A stretch of 64,000 nt of DNA from Phycisphaerae bacterium. GTDB lineage: Bacteria; Planctomycetota; Phycisphaerae; Sedimentisphaerales; Anaerobacaceae. The stretch lies in the NCBI GenBank assembly GCA_030619925.1, contig JAUXAL010000002.1:1-64000 (forward strand), read 5' to 3'. Both the position numbers and the translations under genes were made by a program. How positions within the stretch are numbered: the first letter of the stretch is position 1; every line of letters starts with the position of its first letter. Below are positions 36,495-46,122 of this stretch, one piece after another. The notes beneath the pieces were generated by a model. It ran no database searches. It saw only the letters and a list, made by a program, of their open reading frames with translations, and had not been told where the DNA came from.

Positions 36495-36512
36495 GCCCCC
36501 GCGGTGCGGGGC
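36495..36512. other. Short GC-rich hairpin
   Basis: GCCCCCGC, loop GGT, GCGGGGC, lying between repeat copy 5 and the 3' end of the prepilin-like gene. A possible transcription-ending or RNA-stabilising stem, without a U tract on the plus strand. Confidence 0.4.
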
Positions 36513-36629
36513 GGAGGAAAAAGTCAGATTTTGCAGGGCTTGCGGACTAGCGTAATATATTAATTCTCAAATGCCCTTGCTCTCGCACCCAAGCAATCCG
36601 ATTTTGACTCTGTGTCCAAGACGGCGGAC

Positions 36630-37409
36630 TTAGTACTCTTTATGTGGCTTATACTTTACGAGTTTGTCAAAGAACTTCTTCCAGACATACTCTTGACGAC
36701 TGTGGTCCACATGATACGTCTTACCACCTCCAAATTCTTGTATCGCGTCTTGCAAATCCTTCACGAATTCGCTGTGTCCGTCTGTATAGGCAACATTGTA
36801 CCCATCCTTGTGGTGGTATTGCACACCGCGGCGTGGATCGGAAAACATATCCGCCATAAAAGCCATGCCGCCGGAGTCTTTAATGGAGTTCACAGCCCGC
36901 CACCTATCTTCATCCCATAGAGAGCGGTAATGGTAGGTCGTCTGAACCCACCTCTGATTGGGACCCAAATCCTCGGGAATACGCCCGCTGCTCGGCCATC
37001 CTCCGCCCGGATAAGAGGGATCTGGTGGCAGCTTTCCAAACTGAAGCGTCGGGTTGTTGTTGCCCGGGCAATAGAACAGCTTGGGATCGGCTATAAGTCG
37101 ATGATAGAAAAAAAGACCGTGAGCCATGTAGCCCTTGGTTTCGGGGTTGTTTTGACGACCGCTTACCCAGACGGCGTAGCTGCCGGACCCCGGTGAGACT
37201 TCCATATGACAATACGGAAACTGACCCTCATTGTCATTGGAGTAGAGGACGCCAGCATACCCACAGGACTTTAAGTGGGCGGCACAGGCGGCTCGACGAG
37301 CCTGATGTCTGGCCTTCTGCAATGAAGGCATCAGGATAGCCATCAAGAGCGCGATAATGGCGATGACCACCAAAAGCTCTATTAAAGTAAAGCCGTTTCG
37401 TTTGCGCAT
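36630..37409 (-). CDS. Prepilin-like secreted protein with H-X9-DG C-terminal motif
   Basis: A protein of 259 residues from ATG 37409; the open frame extends upstream only into dispersed repeat copy 6 and unrelated sequence. [20 protein letters not shown] is the prepilin leader (processing after G, methylated F). The C-terminal [20 protein letters not shown] carries the His...DG motif common in planctomycete pseudopilin-like proteins. An AGAAGGG ribosome site and an extended -10 promoter lie upstream. It is related to the protein at 9529-10365. Its role is probably a surface or fibre component; no assembly genes are nearby. Confidence 0.88.
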   Translation of the reverse strand: MRKRNGFTLIELLVVIAIIALLMAILMPSLQKARHQARRAACAAHLKSCGYAGVLYSNDNEGQFPYCHMEVSPGSGSYAVWVSGRQNNPETKGYMAHGLFFYHRLIADPKLFYCPGNNNPTLQFGKLPPDPSYPGGGWPSSGRIPEDLGPNQRWVQTTYHYRSLWDEDRWRAVNSIKDSGGMAFMADMFSDPRRGVQYHHKDGYNVAYTDGHSEFVKDLQDAIQEFGGGKTYHVDHSRQEYVWKKFFDKLVKYKPHKEY

Positions 37410-37472
37410 GACGTTCTGCCCTTCTCTTTCAAAGAGAGATAATGAGCTTCGCTGGTATGCTTTTCTGCCATA

Positions 37473-37478
37473 ATTATA
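37473..37478 (-). promoter_or_regulatory. Extended -10 promoter element of the prepilin-like gene
   Basis: Minus-strand TGTTATAAT (TGn plus a perfect TATAAT at 37478-37473), about 64 bp ahead of ATG 37409. No good -35 at 17 bp, as is usual for extended -10 promoters. Confidence 0.55.
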
Positions 37479-37558
37479 ACACACTCTGTAAAAGAATGTA
37501 GAAGAAAAACAAAAATAACCAAATTCTATGGCTTGACGAGGGTCGTTCCATATAAGGA

Positions 37559-37660
37559 GAGTTGTAGGCTTCAAGTCGCGAAAATGGGGCCATTTTGGGG
37601 GTGCTTGGTGCACGCGCACCGGGCTTGATAGGCTGGTGAGACTGGTCCAAGAAATTTTGG
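37559..37660 (+). repeat. Dispersed 210-bp repeat, copy 6 (3' half only)
   Basis: GAGTTGTAG, AAAATGGGGCCATTTTGGGG and GGTGAGACTGGTCCAAGAAA match the 3' half of copy 5. The 5' half is missing. It lies upstream of the prepilin-like gene. Confidence 0.75.
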
Positions 37661-37761
37661 TAAGTCTTTTTAACAAGAAGGGGCTGGGCGTTCTGTCTTG
37701 TCTGGGCAAGGCGAGTAGGAAGCATGTGATGGTTCGACCTTAACGCTTATGAAGACAAACA

Positions 37762-37810
37762 GGGCCTATACCGAATCAATCAGTATAAGCCCCAAACTGA
37801 TGCAAATCTG
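37762..37810 (-). terminator. Conserved hairpin plus motif 3' of a modular surface-protein gene
   Basis: GGGCCTATAC (37762-37771) pairs with GTATAAGCCC (37783-37792), then CAAACTGATGCAAATCTG follows. It lies 39-87 bp past the stop at 37849. The same arrangement follows the paralogs ending at 40447 and 61126. It is probably a terminator-like or 3'-UTR structure. Confidence 0.68.
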
Positions 37811-37848
37811 CTGTATCAGCCACGCAGCTAATTGCCGGTTAAATCGGC

Positions 37849-40203
37849 TTACGGCTCTCGAAGCGGATACAAACGAATGTCGTCAAAGTATACTATGCCC
37901 GAACCGCCGGGTGTCAGATTCGTCTGGTCACCAAAGCCAATAGCAAGCTTCGTGACATTCTGCAGGTCCACGCCGAACAATGCAAGGTCGATATTCCACT
38001 CTTGCCATGATGCCTGCTTTATGTCATCAGCATTGCCGCCATATACAACCTTGGAGCCGTTGACCTTCACATACATCTGCTCAGCAGTATTGTTCGGATC
38101 GCCGTGGAACCATAGCGACAATGCTCCAACGCCATGCCTTGTCCAATCCTGCGGTGGGCTCAGCGGCCGCTCCGCTTCTGAATACTTGAGATTGTTGTCG
38201 TAGAAAAATGGCATCGACTGCAGGCCGCTGTGAACGATAACGGTCTCAGCCCAAGGCGCCTGGTCGTGGGCTATCATGGCACCGTTTGTCTGCGTGCCCC
38301 ATCCGTCTATCCACGTATTGAATATCTCGTCGGGCGGATAGTCGTTGTAGTCCTCGAAATCGTCCACAACAAAATACTCGAATGTCGTGAAGTTCCAGAC
38401 ATCGCCATCCAACATTGTAGGCGTCTCAGCCATATTGACCTCGTTGACCTTCCAGTAGTAAGTCGTGCCCAAATCCAGCGATAAGGGACCATGGCGGGTC
38501 TCGATCACCGTAGTAACAGGTGCAGTACCGTCTACCACGGCCTGTTCATCAGAGCCGACATACACATCGTGCTCGGCTGCTTCTCTGCCCGCTCTCCAGC
38601 TAAGCGTCACGTCCACGTCCACATCTGTTGCCCTCGAATCCGGGTAAGGCTCTCTTGCAAAGACCGGTATGTGGAAGAAGCGAACCTCACTGAGGCCATA
38701 TTGGGGCAGCATTCCTCCCCAGTTGCTTTTAGCTGTGAGCTTCACATACTTCGCTGTGAGGCCACCGAAGTCAACAGTGCTATTGTGTGCGTAGTCGGGC
38801 GTGCCCGGCGCCCGGACAAATTCATAGTCACCCAGTACCATCCAGTCGTTGCCGTCAGTCGAATACTCTATGGTAGCATCCTGGACCCCGAAACCTACAA
38901 AAGACTCAACGGAGCTATTATGGTTCCATACCAGCATCTCATACAGTTTATAAACCCTGTCGAACTCATACTGGATCCAGGTTGGCTGCGGCCCGGTTGT
39001 ACTACTGAGCCACATATCTGTAGTTTTTACCGAGTGAAGGTCATTAGCATCCAGTCCTGAGCCGTTGATGGTATTTTCAGGTCCTTCATTTGCGCTGCTG
39101 GAGCTGGAAGCGGTGGCGGCGATATTCTCAGAAGGCATGGGATGAGCGAACAGCTCAGCCGTGAAGCTCCAGACGCTACCTTTGTAGATTGTAAAGTCCG
39201 GCGGGGCGTTCACTTCATCGACACGCCAGTAGTAGGTCTGGCCGAATTGGAGAAGTTCAGCAGGACTATAGCTGTTAGCATCCTGGTTCCGGCTTACCAG
39301 CACACCGAGCGGGTAATCTCTGTCAGCATCGTTGACATCGTCAAAATTAGTGCCGAAATACACATCATGTTTGTCGGCGTACTTGCCCGGCATCCAGCTA
39401 AGGACCACATCCCGAGGCACATCTGTTGTCCCATCAGCAGGGTTCTGCCTAAAAGCAAAGTCACTTTCACCTATCACAAGGCTCATAACCTCGGCTTCTG
39501 AGAGCGCATTGTCGTAGATACGGATATCGTCAATCAGGCCGATGAAACTGTTGGAGAATGATGGATGTGAGACTCCGCCACCAATGCGTACCCGCTGGCC
39601 TCCGGCGTCAGGGCTGTTGTCGAGACTCTTTTTGGCGTCAGGATTGCCATCGATGTACAAGGTCCATCCCTCAGTTTCCGCAAAGCTGTGGCTCTGGACG
39701 AGCGCCACGTGATGCCACTCGCCGTCGTTGACCGTCGCCAAGCTATCTATGCTCGTGACAAAAACGTTGTCATAGCTCACTTTCCCGATGTGCACGTCGT
39801 CGCGGTTCACGCCCAGCGTAGGGGTTTGTTCCATGTCAATGGAGTGATGCCCACTATTTCGCACGTTCGTCAAGATGGTCATTTCCTTGGTGGCGGTTGT
39901 CTTAATCCATACTGATATCGAGATATCAGTATCGCCAAATTCGATCGCTTGGGAGCCAGCAGCCTCAACATAGCTTCGAATCGCGACCCCGCCACTAAAC
40001 TGCAGACATGTACCATACACTCCGTCGTTTGACCATTGCACATCACCGGTGAAAGTGCCGTCATAGTTGTTACCGGAGCTGTCAACTGTGGCTGTCCCTA
40101 AACCCTCATCAAACCTCCAGTGACCCACCAGATCACCTCTCGCACCGGCGGCCAAACCCAGCACAAGAATAAAAGAAACAAAAGAAATCGATTTTTTAGA
40201 CAT
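37849..40203 (-). CDS. Modular surface protein: LamG, FN3-like, discoidin, FN3-like, C-terminal module
   Basis: A protein of 784 residues from ATG 40203, with AAGGAGGG upstream and a signal peptide (SFVSFILVLGLAAGARG). A LamG domain comes first (about 25-245; LVGHWRFDEGLGTATVDSSG to FIGLIDDIRIYDNALSEAEV). An FN3-like repeat follows (NPADGTTDVPRDVVLSWMPG), then a discoidin/F5-8C domain (WLSSTTGPQPTWIQYEFDRV to YGLSEVRFFHIP), a second FN3-like repeat, and the final module after VVDDFEDYNDYPPDEIFNTW, ending VYFDDIRLYPLREP. There is no sorting or PEP-CTERM signal at the C-terminus. LamG and discoidin domains bind glycans, so a surface carbohydrate-binding role is likely. Not recognised as a characterised protein. 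Confidence 0.85.
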   Translation of the reverse strand: MSKKSISFVSFILVLGLAAGARGDLVGHWRFDEGLGTATVDSSGNNYDGTFTGDVQWSNDGVYGTCLQFSGGVAIRSYVEAAGSQAIEFGDTDISISVWIKTTATKEMTILTNVRNSGHHSIDMEQTPTLGVNRDDVHIGKVSYDNVFVTSIDSLATVNDGEWHHVALVQSHSFAETEGWTLYIDGNPDAKKSLDNSPDAGGQRVRIGGGVSHPSFSNSFIGLIDDIRIYDNALSEAEVMSLVIGESDFAFRQNPADGTTDVPRDVVLSWMPGKYADKHDVYFGTNFDDVNDADRDYPLGVLVSRNQDANSYSPAELLQFGQTYYWRVDEVNAPPDFTIYKGSVWSFTAELFAHPMPSENIAATASSSSSANEGPENTINGSGLDANDLHSVKTTDMWLSSTTGPQPTWIQYEFDRVYKLYEMLVWNHNSSVESFVGFGVQDATIEYSTDGNDWMVLGDYEFVRAPGTPDYAHNSTVDFGGLTAKYVKLTAKSNWGGMLPQYGLSEVRFFHIPVFAREPYPDSRATDVDVDVTLSWRAGREAAEHDVYVGSDEQAVVDGTAPVTTVIETRHGPLSLDLGTTYYWKVNEVNMAETPTMLDGDVWNFTTFEYFVVDDFEDYNDYPPDEIFNTWIDGWGTQTNGAMIAHDQAPWAETVIVHSGLQSMPFFYDNNLKYSEAERPLSPPQDWTRHGVGALSLWFHGDPNNTAEQMYVKVNGSKVVYGGNADDIKQASWQEWNIDLALFGVDLQNVTKLAIGFGDQTNLTPGGSGIVYFDDIRLYPLREP

Positions 40204-40340
40204 AATAGCCCTCCTTTTAGAGCCATTGGAACTTGCCGTGCCTTGGCCAGAGGCCATAAGTTACCAATACTTAATTCCGAGGACCGACCTTTTATGCCGA
40301 GCAGCTATGAGACTCTGTCCTGCCGGACACACACTCCAAG

Positions 40341-40390
40341 GGGGCCCGCACCGAATCAATTGGTATGGGCCCCGAACTCATAGGAATCTG
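40341..40390 (-). terminator. Conserved hairpin plus motif 3' of a modular surface-protein gene
   Basis: GGGGCCC (40341-40347) pairs with GGGCCCC (40367-40373), extended by ACC/GGT, around the loop core GAATCAATT. The motif GAACTCATAGGAATCTG follows. It is located 57-106 bp past the stop at 40447. Same family as the elements at 37762 and 60991. Confidence 0.7.
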
Positions 40391-40446
40391 TCAGTGCAAC
40401 GACATAATTATTCGGTCGTTACTCGTTAACAACGTTTACATCCATG

Positions 40447-43400
40447 TCAAAACGGATTGTCAAACGGCTTAATCCTGCCGGCAAGCCACGCTACCTCAGC
40501 ATCAGACAACGCACGCTCGTAGATGCGAACTTCGTCAATCAGACCACTGTACCATCTCTGGGCTGCAGAGTGGCGACGACCTATGGTGACATCATAGCCA
40601 GCTACCACATTTAACGCATCCGGGTCTGTAGTTTTCCTGGTGTCATCCTGGCCGTTAAGGTAAAGTTTAACGTCCGGATATGAGATCGTGGCGTTCTCTT
40701 TTACAGTTACCGCAACGTGGATCCATTCATTGTCAGGCAAAGTATTGTCACCTTGGACATTGCCTCCGCTCTCACAGCGCAATCTGTCTTCGTTAATCCG
40801 GAATTCCACTCTTGAGACCCCGCCGGGGGTGCTGCCCCAGCCCATAATATCACCATTGCCACTGGTATTAACCCACGCAGTGATGCTGAACGCAGGCTGG
40901 ACACTATTCGGGTCATTGGGGTCAGCAATACAGATGCCCTTATAGCCGGTTATCTCTACATAGTCGCCAACACCATCAAGGCTAATGGCCTGGCCGAGCC
41001 TGCCAGCTACAAAATTGGGCTCGCCCATTATAGTGCCGTGGAGGCCGTTGACAGAGCTGTCGTTGGCAGTGCCTTCAAATTCGTAGTGTGCTACAAGAGA
41101 AGCGGTGTCGGGCTCAGTCGGCGTGACCAACTGACGGTCATAGGCATATAGCCGGATATCGTCAAGGTAAATCACTCCCTTACCACCAACTGCTCCGCTA
41201 CGCTCAAGGCCAATACTTAACTCGGTAACATTGCTAAGGTTCACGCTAAAATCTGCCAGGTTAATATTCCACGGCTGCCACGTTGTTCGCGCTAAGTTAG
41301 CGGCTTCGCCATCGTATAGTACCTTAGAGGCGTTGAGCTTTACATACATCTGCTCTGTAATGGCATTGTTCGGATCGCCGCGGAACCATAGCGACAATGA
41401 CTTAATGCCGTGCCTAGTCCAATCCTGTGGTTGGCTCAGCGCCAGCTCTGCCTCTGAATATCTTGCCGTGCTGGAGTTGTCGTAGAACAGCGGCATCGAC
41501 TGACCGCCACTGTGAACGATAGTTTGCTCGGCAAAAGGCGCAGCAGAATAGCCGACGATAGAACCGTTTGCCGGCTGCTCATATCCGTCTATCCACGCGC
41601 TAAATATCCTGTTGCTGTTGGGATCATCGGGGTCAAGGTCGTTATAACTCTCAAAATCGTCCACGACAAGATACTCCTGAGTCGCAAAGCTCCAGATATC
41701 CCCTGCCCAACTGGTGGGCGTTTCGGCCTCGTTGACCTCGTTAATCTTCCAGTAATAAGTCTGGCCTAATTCAAGCTCTCCGGTGTCATAGCTGGTCTCG
41801 GAAACGCTAACAACAGGGGCAGTACCATCTATCACTGCCTGCTGGTCGGTGCTAAGCTGCACTTCGTGCAAAGCTGTCTCTCTTCCTGCTCGCCAGCTAA
41901 GAGTCACATTATCCACGTCCATATCTACCGTCCCGGAACTTGGTATAGGCTGACTTGCCAAAACGGGTACGTAGGAGAAGCGGACCTCACTCAGACCCTT
42001 CTGCGGGGCAACGCCGCCCCAGTTGCTATTGGCAGTGATCTTGACGTATTTCGATACCACACCGCTAAGATCAACCGTGGTATTGACTGCCGAACCAGCC
42101 GTACCGGGAGCCCGGGCAAATTCAAAGTCACCCAGTGCCGTCCACTCGTTGCCGTCAGGCGAATACTCAATGGTAGCATCTTTGACGCCGAAACCGAGAA
42201 CAGGCTCAAGGGAGGTATTATAGTTCCACACCCACATCTCATACAATTTATAAACGTCGTCGAGCTCATACTGGATCCAGGCCGCGTTAGGATCTGCTGC
42301 ACTACTGAGCCACATATCCGTCCCTTCCGCCGAGTGAAGGTCATCAGCATCCAATCCCGAGCCGTTCACGGTATTTTCAGGCCCTTCATCTGGGCTGTTG
42401 GAACTGGAAGCTGTGGCGGTGATATTCTCAGAAGGCAGTGTATAAGCAAATGGCTCGACCGTGAATTGCCAGACCTTGCCTTTATAGACCGTAAAGTCAG
42501 GGGCAGGGCCGACCTCATCGATACGCCAGTAGTAAGTCTGGCCGAATTGGAGAACTTCAGCAGGACTATAGCTGGTAGAATCCTGGTTTTGACTTACGAG
42601 CACACCGAGGGGGTTATCTCTGGTAGCATCGTTGACATCGTCAAAATTGCTGCCGAAATATACGTCGTGTTTATCGATATCCTTGCCCGGTGTCCAGCTA
42701 AGCGCTACATCCCGCTGCACACCTTTTGCCCCGTCGGCTGGCCCCAGGATGGCGGCTTCCGGCAGCATCTCGCCGATATAGACCGTGCAGCGGTCGTAGT
42801 TGGCGGTGCAGCCGTCTTCCTGCGCAAATGCTGAGACATAGCAGTCATTATCGAGCAGGTCACTCAGAAAGGTCTCCGCCAGGCCGGAACCGACCCAGGT
42901 ATTCGATTCGGTAAAGATGGTGGGTGTGCCGCTGGGGTCGTTCAACCCAGTGACTTTGTATGACCAGCCCGTTTGGCTGATAGTGAATTCGGCGGTAAAG
43001 CCGTCGTTCCAAGAACTTGGCTCGTATGGTCGCTGGGTTGAAATGATCGTTCGCGCTATACCTCGGGGGGGATCTCTAAAACGCACCGCTAGCTGGTCAG
43101 TGCCGGCTTGGGCTCCGCTGAAATTCAGGCCGATATGGGGCAGAGTATTGAAGAATACAGTATCCGTCTGTATCATGTAGGTGTTGCCGTTAGCGTGGAC
43201 GTCCGGCCCGATACTGGTGACGACCCACTTGACGGTCAGACCCTCGGTCAAGGCCGCCTCGCTGAGCGGATCGAAGCTGGCGTTACTGACGATGCCGGTA
43301 TTGGCATTATTGGCGCCGAGGGTGCTCACCTCGGCATTAGAGCCGGTCTCGACGGCGGTGCTCTCGGCTGCTCCCAGTGCATTTGTAACGAGCGTGAACC

Positions 43401-43542
43401 CGCCGTTGACCGACGCGGCGTCGCCGATGTCCAAGCCTTCCCCGTTAAAGTCATCGTCGATCAGGATTTGCAACGACCACGCACTACCGGCCAGAGACAA
43501 CACCAAAACAAAAGAAACCAAACAAATCAATTTTCTACACAT
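40447..43542 (-). CDS. Modular surface protein: N-terminal beta domain, FN3-like, discoidin, FN3-like, carbohydrate-binding-like module, LamG
   Basis: A protein of 1031 residues from ATG 43542, with AAGGAGGC upstream and signal peptide ICLVSFVLVLSLAGSAWS. Residues of about 25-265 form a unique beta-rich domain. Then come an FN3-like repeat (VQRDVALSWTPGKDIDKHDV), a discoidin domain (MWLSSAADPNAAWIQYELDD to KGLSEVRFSYVP), another FN3-like repeat, and the shared module from VVDDFESYNDLDPDDPNSNR to IYLDDIRLYAYDRQL. Unlike its paralogs it then adds a C-terminal LamG domain (about 815-1015; LVAHYEFEGTANDSSVNG to LIDEVRIYERALSDAEVAWL). It is the largest of the four paralogs. Likely a surface glycan-binding protein. 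Confidence 0.85.
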   Translation of the reverse strand: MCRKLICLVSFVLVLSLAGSAWSLQILIDDDFNGEGLDIGDAASVNGGFTLVTNALGAAESTAVETGSNAEVSTLGANNANTGIVSNASFDPLSEAALTEGLTVKWVVTSIGPDVHANGNTYMIQTDTVFFNTLPHIGLNFSGAQAGTDQLAVRFRDPPRGIARTIISTQRPYEPSSWNDGFTAEFTISQTGWSYKVTGLNDPSGTPTIFTESNTWVGSGLAETFLSDLLDNDCYVSAFAQEDGCTANYDRCTVYIGEMLPEAAILGPADGAKGVQRDVALSWTPGKDIDKHDVYFGSNFDDVNDATRDNPLGVLVSQNQDSTSYSPAEVLQFGQTYYWRIDEVGPAPDFTVYKGKVWQFTVEPFAYTLPSENITATASSSNSPDEGPENTVNGSGLDADDLHSAEGTDMWLSSAADPNAAWIQYELDDVYKLYEMWVWNYNTSLEPVLGFGVKDATIEYSPDGNEWTALGDFEFARAPGTAGSAVNTTVDLSGVVSKYVKITANSNWGGVAPQKGLSEVRFSYVPVLASQPIPSSGTVDMDVDNVTLSWRAGRETALHEVQLSTDQQAVIDGTAPVVSVSETSYDTGELELGQTYYWKINEVNEAETPTSWAGDIWSFATQEYLVVDDFESYNDLDPDDPNSNRIFSAWIDGYEQPANGSIVGYSAAPFAEQTIVHSGGQSMPLFYDNSSTARYSEAELALSQPQDWTRHGIKSLSLWFRGDPNNAITEQMYVKLNASKVLYDGEAANLARTTWQPWNINLADFSVNLSNVTELSIGLERSGAVGGKGVIYLDDIRLYAYDRQLVTPTEPDTASLVAHYEFEGTANDSSVNGLHGTIMGEPNFVAGRLGQAISLDGVGDYVEITGYKGICIADPNDPNSVQPAFSITAWVNTSGNGDIMGWGSTPGGVSRVEFRINEDRLRCESGGNVQGDNTLPDNEWIHVAVTVKENATISYPDVKLYLNGQDDTRKTTDPDALNVVAGYDVTIGRRHSAAQRWYSGLIDEVRIYERALSDAEVAWLAGRIKPFDNPF

Positions 43543-44347
43543 GATATGCCTCCTTAAAAAAGTTAACATAATTTAGGTTTTGCCTACACAACAAAAGCCT
43601 ACTTGTCCAGGTCGTTTTCAACAAGCACCGAATACAGAAGGCAGAATACAGTATGTACGACACACGCTAATTTTCAATTCCGACTTCTGGCTTCTGACTT
43701 CTTTGATCTTATTTCGAGCCTGTCTCAAACACCCTCAACAAGACAACCGATAAAAACTTGCACCTTTAGTAAATTCCCTGCATGCCCAGGACAACTTTGA
43801 TATGACTTTGCTTAACCTCCTTCCTTACAAAAGCCCAATACGGGCGGTTACTTGAAATGCAAAAATCTTCACTCTCAGGCCCCAGCGACTCCCGTCGCAA
43901 GACGGGGCTGCGGGGCGGCACAAAGCCCCTATACAACTCTGTGCCTCGCATAATAACTCCTCCTCTATCGAAAAACTACAAAGACTTGTCTGACGTCGAC
44001 AGTCAAGATTCCACAGGTTAGCGGGGCAAAATCCGCAAATACGTGCCTACGCAGGCACACGCTTACTCAATTTTATTTATATCAAATTAACCACCTTCTC
44101 GTCAACGAAAATCTCAAAAATTTATGCAAGACGACTCCGACAACCAGCACCCTAACACAGAACGACCATCGTCAAGCTAACGACCGGTTAACAAATAATT
44201 AAGATGTCGTACAAAAGACTCATTCTTAGCTGAAAAAGGACACCTATGAAGAGCTCAAAGTCAAATAGTAAAATGCTCGTTGCCACAAGAGTTTTCTTTG
44301 AGGCATCCTCGTTACGACACATCAGCAAGCCACCAACCGAGAACGGT
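43543..44347. other. About 800 bp without a recognisable gene; contains hairpins
   Basis: No supported coding frame. A stable nested hairpin lies at 43879-43916 (GCCCCAGC ... CCCGTC-GCAA-GACGGG ... GCT ... GGGGC), and a second small one, GTGCCT-ACGC-AGGCAC, near 44044-44060. The region leads away from the modular surface gene; its promoter should lie in the first 100-200 bp but is not obvious. Confidence 0.45.
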
Positions 44348-44388
44348 CATTGAATCCATTATCCAAAAACCTGCATTTTTTCGCCAAA
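44348..44388 (+). repeat. Dispersed 210-bp repeat, short 5' remnant (copy 7)
   Basis: CATTGAATCCATTATCCAAA ... CATTTTTTCGCC corresponds to the first 40 bp or so of the repeat; the rest is absent. Confidence 0.5.
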
Positions 44389-44440
44389 ATCAAGGGGGGA
44401 CAAATTCAACTTACTGCCCAATATAGCGGACACTAACCTT

Positions 44441-44749
44441 ATGTATTACAAACCTGAGGTCATCAGAGAAACAAATTCCGCTGAGCTGGTTTGGCTTGGC
44501 TTTCCCTCACTGCGGTATCATATTAAGGTGGTTTCACGAGAGTTGGTGATTGTACATAAACAAGAATGGAATTTTCGATAGGGACAGCCCTTTGAAAGGA
44601 CAGATGATGGCGAAGAAAAAGAAAAAAAAGCAGCAAAAAAGAAAACGGCAAAGAAAAAAGTCGCTAAGAAGAAAGTAGTGAAAAAGAAAGCCAAGAAAAA
44701 AACAAAGAAGAAAAAAGCTAAGAAGAAAAAGAAGAAAGCCAAAAAGTAA
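44441..44749 (+). pseudogene. Lysine-rich histone-tail-like small protein gene with an in-frame amber codon
   Basis: One frame of 102 codons from ATG 44441 to TAA 44747-44749, interrupted only by TAG at codon 47 (44579-44581). The N-terminal half reads MYYKPEVIRETNSAELVWLG, FPSLRYHIKVVSRELVIVHK, QEWNFR. After the TAG come GQPFERTDDGEEKEKKAAKK and a run of KK(K)A/V/T repeats like the C-terminal tails of bacterial histone-H1-like DNA-binding proteins. The tail frame has no ATG, GTG or TTG of its own. A perfect intrinsic terminator follows 26 bp later, supporting a real transcription unit. Either a nonsense mutation, an assembly error, or readthrough; TAG is an ordinary stop elsewhere in the window. 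Confidence 0.6.
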
Positions 44750-44775
44750 AGAAACGACAGCCTAACATAAAACCG

Positions 44776-44816
44776 ACTGAAGGTTTTCACAATATTGTAG
44801 AACCTTCAGTTTTTTT
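44776..44816 (+). terminator. Intrinsic terminator of the lysine-rich gene
   Basis: Perfect 10-bp stem ACTGAAGGTT (44776-44785) / AACCTTCAGT (44801-44810), then seven T residues (44810-44816). The best rho-independent terminator seen in the window. Confidence 0.9.
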
Positions 44817-44978
44817 GTGTACACATGGATAGTATATAAATCCCACCAAAACCGAGTATGCAATAGACCTTATTATAAGACGACGTATGGTCATAGAACG
44901 GTTATCTATTGTTGTAAAGACACGCAGCCTGATTCGTATTCGGTGATATTTGGCTATGCTGTAAATCAAAGATTAGCT

Positions 44979-46106
44979 TCATTCGATATCCATCTCAAGA
45001 GAATTCACCTGGCAATAATCTTTAATAGCACCAAGCACAACTTCGCCATACTGCTGAAGCTTTTTCTCGCCAACACCTTTGACTTCGAGAAAGTCCTGGG
45101 AGGTAGAAGGTCTTCTGCGAGCCATGTCTCGCAGGGCAGCATCACCAAAAACTATGTAAGCTGGAACCCCCTTTTTGCGCGCAATAATCGCCCGCAACCT
45201 TCGCAAAGCCTCAAACAAGCCCTTATCAACTCCTTCCCATGAATCTTCAACAACTTTGGACACCTTAGCCAGCTTCTGGGCAGGTTTGAGCAGACGCGGT
45301 GCTTCTTCGCCTTTTAAGACACTCCATCCCTTTTCTGTTACGTTCAGTACGTTGTATTCACCTGTTTTTTCAAGGTAGTCCTGTCCTGTAAGTTGTTCGA
45401 TCCAGTCATGCACAGTCTGTTTTGAATAATCGCTAAGCAAACCATATGTACTCAGTTTATTATGGTTGTTTTCTATTATTCGCTTCTCTTCTGAGCCGGT
45501 CAATACCAAAGCGGTATAACCACCGCCGAACCGCTGGTCAAGACGGAGTACGCATGACAGGATTTTCTGGGCAGTTACTAACGCATCGCCGATGCAGTCC
45601 AGTTCTCCGAGACAAACATCACAACCATCACAGTTATCTTTGCCGAGATCCTGGCCAAAGTAGCGAAGAATCGCTTTATGTCTGCACACTCCGCCTGTGC
45701 AGTAGTTATACATCCCCCTTAGTTTAATCATAGCAATCTCTTGAGCTTCCGGCTCCATATCACTCATCAGACTTTTCCAGATTCCGTAGTCACCTCCTGA
45801 ATAAAACAGATAACATTCAGCTTCAAGGCCGTCGCGACCAGCCCGGCTGCTTTCCTGCTGATAATGCTCAAGAGATTTAGGCATGCCGGTGTGAATGACA
45901 TAACGGACATTTGATTTGTCGATACCCATACCAAACGCAATAGTAGCAACAATAGTGTTGACTTTCTCAGCGATAAACGCTTCCTGATTCCTTCTACGTT
46001 CTTCATCTGCCATGCCGGCATGGTATGGCGCTACACTGTAGTACCTTATGACACTATAATTTGTGGATAGATGGGTTTCCAATTTGATGCGGAATTCAAC
46101 ATTCAA
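44979..46106 (-). pseudogene. recQ: 5'-truncated RecQ helicase
   Basis: A 375-codon frame. From about residue 28 (APYHAGMADEERRRNQEAF) it matches RecQ: FGMGIDKSNVRYVIHTGMPK and QESSRAGRDGLEAECYLFYS are helicase motifs V and VI; CRHKAILRYFGQD with DNCDGCDVC is the zinc-binding domain; the RQC winged helix follows; the HRDC domain is near the end (FLEVKGVGEKKLQQYGEVVL). The whole first RecA-like domain (Walker A, DEAH) is missing, and the first 27 codons are unrelated. ATP-dependent unwinding is therefore not expected. Full RecQ is about 600-730 residues. Confidence 0.82.
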
Positions 46107-46122
46107 CCCAGTAACAAACTGG

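Noticed and set aside
36630-37709. 100-codon N-terminal extension of the second prepilin-like protein
   Set aside because: It is translated from dispersed repeat copy 6 and spacer; the prepilin leader must be at the N-terminus, so ATG 37409 is the start.
44579-44581. Genome-wide recoding of TAG as a sense codon
   Set aside because: TAG is the natural stop of the sulfatase at 34758-36248 and of the GH117-like gene at 4145, so amber is an ordinary stop here.
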